Shown in pieces: positions 8,136-15,016 of a DNA stretch of 17,650 nucleotides (the stretch's first letter is position 1; the number at the start of each line of letters is the position of its first letter). This DNA is from Pseudomonadota bacterium (GTDB lineage Bacteria; Desulfobacterota; Syntrophobacteria; Syntrophobacterales; Syntrophobacteraceae), in NCBI GenBank assembly GCA_023442755.1, contig JAEZXS010000004.1, forward strand, positions 1-17,650. Direction: 5' to 3'. The notes beneath the pieces were generated by a model that was not told the DNA's origin, ran no database searches, and saw only the letters and a list, made by a program, of their open reading frames with translations. The position numbers and the translations under genes are program-made.

Positions 8136-8218
8136 TTCTGTTCTCTCCCCAGGAATCGCACGTACAATCCGCAAAGGACGAAAAACGCGACTGTAATTCC
8201 GATAAAGAAAATATCCAT
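8132..8218 (-). CDS. 28-aa single-pass membrane ORF upstream of kdpF
   Basis: The ORF begins MDIFFIGITVAFFVLCGLYV and ends RFLGREQK, one predicted membrane helix with a positively charged tail. GGAGG lies 6 bases before its ATG. It starts 13 bases after the histidine-kinase stop, and its TGA shares ATGA with the kdpF start. From memory, similar peptides (MD-x-x-FI-x-(I/L)T-x-x-FF pattern) often precede kdpF in other bacteria and are usually left unannotated; I cannot confirm this here. It may be an accessory peptide of KdpFABC or a translational coupler for kdpF. Confidence 0.75.
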   Translation of the reverse strand: MDIFFIGITVAFFVLCGLYVRFLGREQK

Positions 8219-8231
8219 ACATGTCCTCCAG

Positions 8232-10076
8232 TTACGCCTCGGCAGGCGACGGTCTCGACGCGGCGTGTTCCTGCGAGGGGAAGGCAAAGGTAAAGCGTGT
8301 GCCTTCCCCGGGATTGCTTTCCACGTCGACCGTGCTGCCGTGTGCTTCCACTATTTCCTTCACTATCGCCAGACCGAGTCCCGAATCTCCATAGTGCGAA
8401 TAGCCGGGCACCCGGAAAAACTTCTCGAAAATATGGGGCAGATATTCCTTCGGGATTCCTTCCCCGGTATCCAGGACCTCGAAAACGACCCTGCCGTCTT
8501 CCTCGCGGGCCGAAAGGCTTACCTGGCCTCCTGCGGGTGTATGCTTCAGTGCATTGTTCAACAGGTTCTTGAAAACGACCTCCAGGCGGAACTTGTCGGC
8601 GAGGATATTCGGGATGGTCCCGGGCAGGTCGAGCACGAGGTCGATGCCCTTGTCGCCAAAGGCGGGACGCATCTCCTGGACGATATTCACGAGGATCTGC
8701 CCCGTATTGACCGGCGCGAGTTCCACCTTCGAACGTCCCGATTCCAACTGGCCCATGTCCAGCAGCTTTTCGATAATTCGGTGGAGCCTCTCGCTGTCTT
8801 CCCTCGCAACGGCGAGAAGTTCCGTCTGCTCGGGCGTCAACGGGCCGAGTTTTTCGTTCAGCAGGGCGTGGGTCGCGAGCCTGATGGAGGTCAGAGGGGT
8901 CTTGAGTTCGTGAGAAACGGTCGAAATGAGGCTGCTCTTCGCCTCGTTGATCTGGCGCAAAACGGTCACGTCTGAAAGGATGAGGGTGGCGCCGACGAAT
9001 CCGCGGTCCTCGTCCAGGATGGGAACTGCCTCGGGTTGAAAGAAACGCTCCTCCCCGTCCCGGAAGACCTGGATGGCCGCATCGAGGCTTTTGGGGCGGA
9101 TCGGACGAACCTCGCGGCGCGCCCTGTCGAAGAGTTCTCCGATCTTCTGGTTGCCGTCCGCGAGGATGTTCTTGCCGACTGTGATCCCGAACTGTTTGCG
9201 GGCCGTGTCGTTGGCGAGTTCGATCTCACCGCCGGGGCTGCAGATGACGATGGCGTCGGGCAGAGAGTTGAGCGCGGAAAGGGTTGCCTTCTGGGTGCGC
9301 ACCAGGCGCGCGCGGCCGCTTCGTCGAAACTCCCTCAGGCTCGAGGTCATCTCGTTGAATGCGGCGGCGAGCTGGCCGATTTCATCCCTTGAGCGGGCTC
9401 TTACGAGCAGATCGAGGTTTCCCTGCTTGATCTCCTTAACCGACCGGGTGAGGTTCGAAATGGGCCTGACTATGAACGGCCCCACCACCAGAACCAGAAT
9501 GAGAGCCAGCACGACCCCGGCAACAACAAGGAGGACGACCGTGCGGTTGGTTTCGGCTGCCTGCTGCCTGACCTGGCCGTCGACGGATATCATGTTGTTC
9601 AGGTTGATGTCGATTATTTGCTGGGCGGCATCGGCGACCCGGTCGGATGCCGGAATGAGCCTGTTCCGGTAGAAATCCCTGCGCGTGTTCTCCATGTCGG
9701 ACAATTGCAGAAACGACTGCAGGTCGTTTCTGTAATCGCCCCAAACCTGAGTCAGACGGTTCGTAAGCTCCTGTTCTCCCGGGATGGTGACGTTGCCCTG
9801 CTGGAATTTGAGCCCGGCGGCAAATTCGCGGACAGCCGGTTCGATCCTGCTCTTTCCGGCCCCGTTTCCCCACACGAGCGCCTCCGCACTCCGGTCGATC
9901 TCCTCGACCGCATTCTTCATTTTCAGACCCGCGGCTACGCTGTCGTAGTTTTCCCGGAAGATCCGCTCCAGCGTGCTGCTCGACTGCGTAATGGTCCGGA
10001 TGCTGATGAGGCCCACAATGAGCAGGATTACCAGCGGTCCGCAGGAAGCTATGATCAATTTCGTTTTCAGGCTCAT
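8232..10076 (-). CDS. HAMP-PAS sensor histidine kinase (KinB-like)
   Basis: This 614-aa inner-membrane kinase has TM1 (about 6-26), a helical periplasmic sensor (about 27-178), TM2 (about 179-203), HAMP (about 200-253), a PAS-like region (about 262-375), HisKA with the phospho-acceptor H389 in VSHELKTPLTS, and HATPase with KNLLNNALKH (about 503-512), DTGEGIP and GDSGLGLAI. The layout matches the KinB family, whose partners are AlgB-type sigma-54 regulators, and such a regulator is encoded just upstream. I prefer the ATG at 10076 (GAAGGG 8 bases upstream) over the GTG at 10085. It is the first gene after the sigma-54 promoter candidate and runs straight into the kdp genes. It is not KdpD: no KdpD, Usp or DUF4118 domain. 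The stimulus is unknown, presumably K+ limitation or osmotic stress. Confidence 0.92.
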   Translation of the reverse strand: MSLKTKLIIASCGPLVILLIVGLISIRTITQSSSTLERIFRENYDSVAAGLKMKNAVEEIDRSAEALVWGNGAGKSRIEPAVREFAAGLKFQQGNVTIPGEQELTNRLTQVWGDYRNDLQSFLQLSDMENTRRDFYRNRLIPASDRVADAAQQIIDINLNNMISVDGQVRQQAAETNRTVVLLVVAGVVLALILVLVVGPFIVRPISNLTRSVKEIKQGNLDLLVRARSRDEIGQLAAAFNEMTSSLREFRRSGRARLVRTQKATLSALNSLPDAIVICSPGGEIELANDTARKQFGITVGKNILADGNQKIGELFDRARREVRPIRPKSLDAAIQVFRDGEERFFQPEAVPILDEDRGFVGATLILSDVTVLRQINEAKSSLISTVSHELKTPLTSIRLATHALLNEKLGPLTPEQTELLAVAREDSERLHRIIEKLLDMGQLESGRSKVELAPVNTGQILVNIVQEMRPAFGDKGIDLVLDLPGTIPNILADKFRLEVVFKNLLNNALKHTPAGGQVSLSAREEDGRVVFEVLDTGEGIPKEYLPHIFEKFFRVPGYSHYGDSGLGLAIVKEIVEAHGSTVDVESNPGEGTRFTFAFPSQEHAASRPSPAEA

Positions 10077-10105
10077 ATGCGTCACCCTTCATCCGAATAC
10101 AAAGG

Positions 10106-10120
10106 GCAAACTTCATGCCA
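10106..10120 (-). promoter_or_regulatory. Sigma-54 (-24/-12) promoter for the kinase-kdp operon
   Basis: The minus strand reads TGGCATGAAGTTTGC. It fits TGGCAC-R-N4-TTGC at every position except C to T at the sixth, with the GG and GC pairs at the correct spacing. Transcription would start near 10094, about 18 bases before the kinase ATG at 10076, leaving just enough room for the GAAGGG ribosome site at 10085-10090. The nearby gene for a sigma-54 activator makes the match more credible. Confidence 0.75.
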
Positions 10121-10194
10121 TTGGAATGGTAATGATTAGTTATTCTATTTCAATAAGTTAGCCTGGGAAGGCAGATTGAAAACAAGGAGGGGTC

Positions 10195-10240
10195 ATTTCA
10201 GAACGAAAGGTAGGGCTGGAAGGGGATTTCAAAATGAAAT
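10195..10240. promoter_or_regulatory. Candidate upstream activator sites (two dyads)
   Basis: A perfect dyad ATTTCAAAATGAAAT lies at 10226-10240, and a related imperfect one, ATTTCAGAACGAAAG, at 10195-10209. Their centres are 31 bases apart, about three helical turns, and lie near -108 and -139 relative to the predicted start. This is the usual place for enhancer sites of NtrC-family activators. The binding protein is inferred to be the adjacent regulator. Confidence 0.45.
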
Positions 10241-10370
10241 GGAAAATCAACCGTTGGTAAAAGACCACATGCAAAAGCAGGAAGCCCGGCGGAAAGAGGC
10301 TGTGTCACAATATAATGGCGGCTTTGGAGATTCCCACTCTCGCAGTCAAAACTCGGCAAATAACAACGAC

Positions 10371-10391
10371 GTCATCCCGGCGAAGGCCGGG
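10371..10391. repeat. Dispersed repeat GTCATCCCGGCGAAGGCCGGG
   Basis: A 6-bp stem CCCGGC/GCCGGG (10376-10381, 10386-10391) with a GAAG loop. It shares its opening with the element at 4148-4253. It lies in the kinase-regulator spacer, and a further repeat relative (GTGGCTGCAAGCC) occurs at 10466-10478. Confidence 0.55.
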
Positions 10392-10494
10392 AACCAGGCT
10401 TTATTCCCACTTTTGCTTGCATTCTTTCTCGTTGTTTGGATTATGACATAGTCCCTTTAATCTGCGTGGCTGCAAGCCCTCTCACAAAAATGGA

Positions 10495-11844
10495 TCACAG
10501 CCCGTACTTTTTCCGCTTGCGCCACAGGGTGACGGAATCCATTCCGAGTATGCGGCAGGCTTCCTCTATTGACCTGGAAGAAGAGAGTACGCGCCGGATG
10601 TGCGCTCTTTCCACTTCTTCCATGGTCGCGAGATCGCCCGTTCCGGGCGGCCGGTCCGCCGATTTCGCCTTCCCCGGGAAAAGATGAACGCCGATTCTTT
10701 CTTCCCTGCACAGGAGAACGGCGCGCTCGATCGCATTGCGCAGTTCCCGCACGTTGCCGGGCCATTCGAAGTTTTTCAGTGCTTCCGCCGACTCGTCGGT
10801 AAAGCCCAGTATAGACCGGTGGTTCTGCCTTGCGAAGAAAGCCAGGAGGCTTTCGGCGATGGGGAGAATATCCTCCCGGCGATCCCGCAGCGGAGGGACG
10901 ACGATCTCCACCACGTTCAGCCGGTAGAAAAGGTCTTCGCGGAACCGTCCTGCCCCGATTGCGGCTTCCAGGTCCATGTTGGTCGCCGTAATGATCCGCA
11001 CGTTGGCCTTCCGGGTCTCCAGGTCGCCGACGCGCTCGTAGACTTTCTCCTGGAGCACCCGCAGAAGCTTTGCCTGGATCGGAAGCGGCAGGTCGCCGAT
11101 TTCATCGAGGAAAAGGGTCCCGCCTTCACAGGCTGCGATTCGCCCGCGGTAGTCGCGGAGAGCCCCGGTAAACGATCCTTTTGCGTGCCCGAACAGCTCG
11201 CTTTCGAGCAGTTCCGCAGAAAGAGAAGGGCAGGACACGGTACCGAACGGCTTCGAGGCCCGGCTGCTCCAGGAATGGATTGCATGCGCTATGAGGGTCT
11301 TCCCCGTGCCGCTTTCGCCGCGCAGGAGGATAGTCGCTTCGCTGTCGGCCACCTGCCTTGCCATTTCCAGCATCCGCTGCATCACCGGGCTGCGGCTTTC
11401 GACGACAGCTTCCGGCACGGATTCCTTCAGCTTCTCCTGGAGTGCCGCTATCTTCTGTTCGAGGGTCCTGATTTCCGCAACCTTGCTTATCAGGACAGTC
11501 ACCTGGTCGTGGGTGAAGGGTTTTGGCAGGTAGTCGAAGGCCCCTCGACGCATGGCTTCGACGGCGCTGTCGATCGAAGCGTAAGCCGTTATCACGATGC
11601 AACGGAGCCACGGGCAGAGCGCCTGGAGCCTGGGGATCAGGTCCATTCCCGATTCGGTGCCGAGGCGCAGGTCAACGAGCGCCAGGTCGAAATACCTTTG
11701 TCCGGCTTCTTCCAGCGCGTCGCGCGCATTGCTCACCGCAACGACTTTGTGGCCTTCCGCTTCCAGCGAGATGCCGAGCGTCTTTCGGATATTGGGTTCA
11801 TCGTCTACGACAAGTATGGAAAGAGTGGGAGTTCCGATCGTCAA
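10495..11844 (-). CDS. Sigma-54-dependent response regulator (AlgB-like)
   Basis: This 449-aa NtrC-family activator has a receiver domain (D14/D15 acidic pocket, phospho-acceptor D58 in VDLRLG, T86, K108), an AAA+ domain (Walker A GESGTGKT 176-183, sigma-54 contact loop GSFTGA 223-228, Walker B GGTLFLDE 241-248, WPGNVREL near 361) and a C-terminal Fis-type helix-turn-helix ending VTLWRKRKKYGL. The stretches IHSWSSRASKP, CPSLSAELLESELFGH and the RKRKKYGL tail closely recall AlgB of Pseudomonas. It should be phosphorylated by the adjacent KinB-like kinase and activate the sigma-54 promoter at 10106-10120. The start is unusual: the only standard codon is TTG at 11844, only two bases after AAGGAG; ATC at 11838 would have normal 8-base spacing. 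The A-to-S change in GAFTGA is a known kind of variation. Confidence 0.93.
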   Translation of the reverse strand: MTIGTPTLSILVVDDEPNIRKTLGISLEAEGHKVVAVSNARDALEEAGQRYFDLALVDLRLGTESGMDLIPRLQALCPWLRCIVITAYASIDSAVEAMRRGAFDYLPKPFTHDQVTVLISKVAEIRTLEQKIAALQEKLKESVPEAVVESRSPVMQRMLEMARQVADSEATILLRGESGTGKTLIAHAIHSWSSRASKPFGTVSCPSLSAELLESELFGHAKGSFTGALRDYRGRIAACEGGTLFLDEIGDLPLPIQAKLLRVLQEKVYERVGDLETRKANVRIITATNMDLEAAIGAGRFREDLFYRLNVVEIVVPPLRDRREDILPIAESLLAFFARQNHRSILGFTDESAEALKNFEWPGNVRELRNAIERAVLLCREERIGVHLFPGKAKSADRPPGTGDLATMEEVERAHIRRVLSSSRSIEEACRILGMDSVTLWRKRKKYGL

Positions 11845-11887
11845 ATCTCCTTAATGAAAGTAATATCAAGAAAAATATAGCCCAGTT

Positions 11888-12982
11888 TCAGGATTTGAGG
11901 TCGGAAAAAAAGTAATCCAGGAACTGGTGGACCGCGGTGACCGCGATCGGGTGGGCGCCGGGATAGCGGTCGAGCACCCAGAGGAGGGAACCGATTCCGG
12001 TCAGGTTGTGCGGATTGTAGTCGCCGTCGTAGAGGTCGCATACGCCCTTTATGAGATAGCGTCCGACGAGCGGCCGGTCCCGGCCGGACCCCAGCATCGC
12101 GCTCAAAGGGGCGAACGCCGCCCGCACGTCCAGGGTCGAAAAGATGTCGTGGAAGGCGGGGTATTCGATCGCCTCGGCCCGGGAGCCGTCGGAGACCTCC
12201 TCGGTTTTCTTGGCGCCAAGGAATTCGATCCATTTGTGAACGCAGTGGGTATACTCTTCCGGCTTCAGAAGCCGGCGGACCCTGTCTATGGCATACAGGG
12301 TGATCGTATGGTGCAGGTTTACGATGCCTCCGCCGCTTACGGCCCGAAGCAACTGCCGGTCTGTTTCCTCCACTGAAAGCAGTTCGGTGCGAAGGGGCGG
12401 GATCGCCTGGAAGCGGCCCTTGTGGTAGTAGTCCGCGAGCATGGCGATTGCCGGCGAGATGTCCAAGCCCGTCCTGTCGAGCGCCTCCAGCAGAATGAAC
12501 GCCGTGCAGGAGATCGAGTGGCCGAGGGACTTGTCGAGATAGCCGCTTCCGATCATGATCAGCTTCCGGGCGAGTTCGGCAAGCCCGTGTTGCGCACCGT
12601 AGGACTGCATCGTCCAGGCGGTTTTTGCGGGATCCCTTCCCTGGAGGGCGGCTTCCAGTTCGGCAAAGGTTGCGCTTCCCGGCGCCGGCTGCCCCGAAAA
12701 CACCGTCTTGAGCTTCGGCCGCCTCGCGTATTCGACGATTTCCAGCCGGACCAGGGCGGGTATATCGGCCTTTTCGACCCGCGGGGCCAGTTCCCGGTAT
12801 ATCGCGTACATCTTCGGAAGATGAGGGTTGATGAAAGGCGGGTTCAGCACGGACTGGACCGCCGGGAAAAGCGATTCATGGATTTGCCAGGGGTCTTTTC
12901 CCCCGGACAGTTCCCGATCGAAAACGGTTTTGGCCGCATCGACATCCGATGCTTCTATTGCTTCGAGCAGACCGGCTCCCAT
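11888..12982 (-). CDS. Conserved-looking helical protein of unknown function
   Basis: This 364-aa protein has no signal peptide or membrane segment and appears mostly alpha-helical. Histidines cluster in SLGHSISC, NLHHTITLYAIDRVRRLL, THCVHKWIEFLG and YPAFHDIF. The pattern faintly recalls questin-oxidase-like (DUF4243) helical proteins, but I cannot assign a family. I chose the ATG at 12982 because AAGGAG lies 6 bases upstream and the product begins with a natural helical domain; the frame is open far further up (to 13519), but that part runs through the intergenic region and antisense to the Tim44 gene. It ends 43 bases before the response regulator, so the two may be cotranscribed. Confidence 0.75.
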   Translation of the reverse strand: MGAGLLEAIEASDVDAAKTVFDRELSGGKDPWQIHESLFPAVQSVLNPPFINPHLPKMYAIYRELAPRVEKADIPALVRLEIVEYARRPKLKTVFSGQPAPGSATFAELEAALQGRDPAKTAWTMQSYGAQHGLAELARKLIMIGSGYLDKSLGHSISCTAFILLEALDRTGLDISPAIAMLADYYHKGRFQAIPPLRTELLSVEETDRQLLRAVSGGGIVNLHHTITLYAIDRVRRLLKPEEYTHCVHKWIEFLGAKKTEEVSDGSRAEAIEYPAFHDIFSTLDVRAAFAPLSAMLGSGRDRPLVGRYLIKGVCDLYDGDYNPHNLTGIGSLLWVLDRYPGAHPIAVTAVHQFLDYFFSDLKS

Positions 12983-13090
12983 GGCAGGCTCCTTTGCATC
13001 TGACGGGTTGATGGGGACTTCAGCATGAAGCAGTCCGGCGGAATATAGTGCTTCGGGGACGGCAAGGCCATGCGGAGGAACTTCCGATTG

Positions 13091-13103
13091 GTATTGACAA
13101 TAC
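13091..13103. promoter_or_regulatory. Operator-like dyad GTATTG-A-CAATAC
   Basis: A perfect 6-bp dyad around a single central base, overlapping the TTGACA at 13094-13099. A regulator bound here could block a promoter reading right. It lies in the 449-base space between the divergent genes at 12982 (minus) and 13432 (plus). Confidence 0.3.
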
Positions 13104-13122
13104 GATGGGCCGGTGAAATAAT
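13094..13122 (+). promoter_or_regulatory. Possible sigma-70 promoter, plus strand
   Basis: TTGACA (13094-13099), 17-base spacer, AATAAT (13117-13122), a 5/6 match to TATAAT. If used for the Tim44 gene it would give a leader of about 300 bases. That leader would contain the inverted repeat TGTCGAAAG (13241-13249) / CTTTCGACA (13289-13297). I see no gene in 12983-13431 otherwise. Confidence 0.35.
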
Positions 13123-13431
13123 ATGGGTAACAAAAGGGAGTAGCTAGCGAGACGGCAATCGTCAGTACGGCGCGTAGCAGCGCCCGGTTCCGTCGTTGGC
13201 GAAACAAGCCAATTAGCGAGACTTTTGACATGAATCTTCGTGTCGAAAGCCTCGTTTTTTTTTGCCCCGCCAAAAGGATGGCAGAGACCTTTCGACATGA
13301 AAAATTCCGCCCGGGTGCGGCATATGCGTGGGGACCTGCGGCCCCCGCGCCTCCCGGCGCCACGCTTGGTGCGCGGCTCACGGGAATACGGACGCGCAGG
13401 AGTTGGATAATACCTTTCAGGAGAAAGAAAT

Positions 13432-14445
13432 ATGAGAAAATTCGGGAAAATGTTTGCAGGCACAGCACTTGCCTGCCTCTTTTTCTTTGCGGCTTCGGCT
13501 GCAATGGAGACGAGCGCATGGGCTCGGGCGGGCGGAGGCGGCTCCATGGGCAGCCGCGGCGGAAGAGCCTTTTCCGCCCCGAGCAAGCCCTCGGCCCCGT
13601 CCTTCGGGGGCCAGGGTATGAACGCTCCGAGAAATCCTGCCCCGAGCGCGCCGGGATCGGCGACGGGCGGCATGTTCGGCCGGAGCCCGTTTATGCAGGG
13701 CCTGGCGGGCGGCCTGGCCGGCGGCATGTTGGGAAGCCTTCTTTTCGGCGGTGTTGGGCATGCGGCTACGGGCGGAATGGCCAGAGGCGGCATCGGGTTC
13801 ATGGATTTAGCTATTATCGGGCTTTTGCTTTACCTGGCCTACAGGTTTTTCAAGAAACGGCGTTTGCGGGAGGCCCCGGCGCGCAGTGAGTACAGCCTTG
13901 GAGCGAGCCGCTTCGAGGACTCCTACCAGCAGCCGCAGGAGACCTACGGAGGGTTTTCGAACGCTCCGGCCCGGGGGCTTTCCGACGTGGAACTCGGCCT
14001 CCAGCACCTGCGGCAAACCGATCCTGCCCTGGATGAGGCCGAACTGAAAGAGAACTTCCAGGATATGTTCTTCCGCGTCCAGGCGGCGTGGATGAACCGG
14101 AGCCTCGAAGGGGTCGAGAACCTGCTTGCTCCGGAAATGGCGGAATTTTTCCGCGGGAAAATCGAGGCCATGAAGAGCGATGGAGTGAGCAACCGCCTGG
14201 AAAACATCGCCATCAGGAAAGTCGAGCCTTCGGAAGTCTGGCAGGAGAACGGCAGGGATTTCGTGACCGTTTTCATTACGGCCAGCCTGCTCGATTACAC
14301 TGTGGCGGACAAGGACGGCCGGATTGTCGGGGGCGACAGGCTAAACCCGGTGAAGTTCCAGGAATTCTGGACATTCACGCGGGATGCCGGCCCTAACCGA
14401 TGGAGGCTTTGCGCCATAAACCAAGTTGATGAGGCTGCCGACTAG
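13432..14445 (+). CDS. Tim44-domain membrane/secreted protein
   Basis: This 337-aa protein has a signal peptide (about 1-32, ...ACLFFFAASAAMETSAWARA), a Gly/Ser/Pro/Ala-rich low-complexity stretch (33-120) with a GGLAGGMLGSLLFGG segment, one clear membrane helix (about 122-140, DLAIIGLLLYLAYRFF), and a C-terminal Tim44-like domain (about 190-335) with ENFQDMFFRVQAAWMNRSLE and LAPEMAEFF. Bacterial Tim44-like proteins are widespread with poorly known, envelope-associated roles. AGGAG lies 8 bases before the ATG at 13432. It is transcribed away from the unknown-function gene at 11888-12982. Confidence 0.9.
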   Translation: MRKFGKMFAGTALACLFFFAASAAMETSAWARAGGGGSMGSRGGRAFSAPSKPSAPSFGGQGMNAPRNPAPSAPGSATGGMFGRSPFMQGLAGGLAGGMLGSLLFGGVGHAATGGMARGGIGFMDLAIIGLLLYLAYRFFKKRRLREAPARSEYSLGASRFEDSYQQPQETYGGFSNAPARGLSDVELGLQHLRQTDPALDEAELKENFQDMFFRVQAAWMNRSLEGVENLLAPEMAEFFRGKIEAMKSDGVSNRLENIAIRKVEPSEVWQENGRDFVTVFITASLLDYTVADKDGRIVGGDRLNPVKFQEFWTFTRDAGPNRWRLCAINQVDEAAD

Positions 14446-14656
14446 CCTCGTTTCGCGCCGCAGCGCATGGGACGCACGGGGGAGCCGATTCGCCGGCAGA
14501 AAACGACACTTGCCCCCTTTACCCATCCTTTTCTGCGTTCCAGCGACCCTGTCGTTCCATGCGCCGGCGCCCGGATTGGATGCCCGACAGACTGACTAAA
14601 CGGCGGCAACTTTACCGGTTTTATTTATTCTTTCTTGAAGCGCGCTTGAAGGAGGG

Positions 14657-14684
14657 ACGGCCACCCTGCGCAAAGAGTGGCCGT
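14657..14684 (-). terminator. Hairpin after pseudogene copy 1
   Basis: ACGGCCAC (14657-14664) pairs with GTGGCCGT (14677-14684). It is the same hairpin as at 16018-16047, lying past the 3' end of the related gene remnant. On the minus strand the tail is CCCTCCTTC, poor in T, so function is doubtful. Confidence 0.4.
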
Positions 14685-14697
14685 TTCGGATCAGGCG

Positions 14698-14882
14698 CTA
14701 CCCACCTGCTATATCATCGTGCTGACTTGCCAGTGTTATCGTGACCTTCGCAATGGAATTCAGGCCGGAGCCGGCCGTAACCGTGAGTTGAAAAGTGAGG
14801 GGTTGAACTTGCTGTCGGCGCCACGAATGAGGCTGTGGCCCTATTAGCCCCGGTCAAGTCACAAAGTTCCCGAGCTCTGCCC
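14698..14882 (-). pseudogene. Decayed 3' end of a PKD-domain surface protein (copy 1)
   Basis: On the minus strand this copies the sequence at 16072-16250. Read with one frameshift it gives ASFVAPTASS, LTFQLTV, then GSGLNSIAKVTITLASQHDD before a TAG at 14698-14700. An extra G in the GTGAGGGG run near 14800 breaks the frame, and a stop (TGA) plus TAA/TAG follow in the region matching SGTSVALTGAN. It is clearly dead. No remainder of the gene is visible nearby: after 14882 the similarity ends. Confidence 0.65.
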
Positions 14883-14917
14883 ATCGGAACTCAGCTCTCC
14901 CACAATAACCATTATTT

Positions 14918-14946
14918 TTGACAACTATGGATGAAACCACTAAACT
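14918..14946 (+). promoter_or_regulatory. Possible sigma-70 promoter for the membrane protein gene
   Basis: TTGACA (14918-14923), 17-base spacer, TAAACT (14941-14946, 4/6 match). It stands about 65 bases before the ATG at 15017 and just outside repeat copy 1. Confidence 0.45.
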
Positions 14947-15016
14947 CGCTGTCACATCCAAGCAATATCGTTTCTTAAGAGTCCTGCTTTGTTTCCCCCT
15001 GAACAGGAGAGATCCA

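Noticed and set aside
10176..10451. Plus-strand 91-codon frame between kinase and regulator
   Set aside because: It runs across the sigma-54 promoter upstream region and contains DVIPAKAGNQ, the usual false translation of the GTCATCCCGGCGAAGGCCGG repeat.
12983..13519. Longer N-terminus (extra 179 residues) of the gene ending at 11888
   Set aside because: The extension passes through the intergenic dyads and antisense to the Tim44 signal-peptide region, while AAGGAG precedes the ATG at 12982. A start at 13231 would give a membrane-anchor-like N-terminus but has only a poor ribosome site.
14918..15016. TTG start extending the membrane protein by 33 residues
   Set aside because: This stretch overlaps a TTGACA-N17-TAAACT promoter candidate and lacks a ribosome site, whereas AGGAG stands 7 bases before the ATG at 15017.
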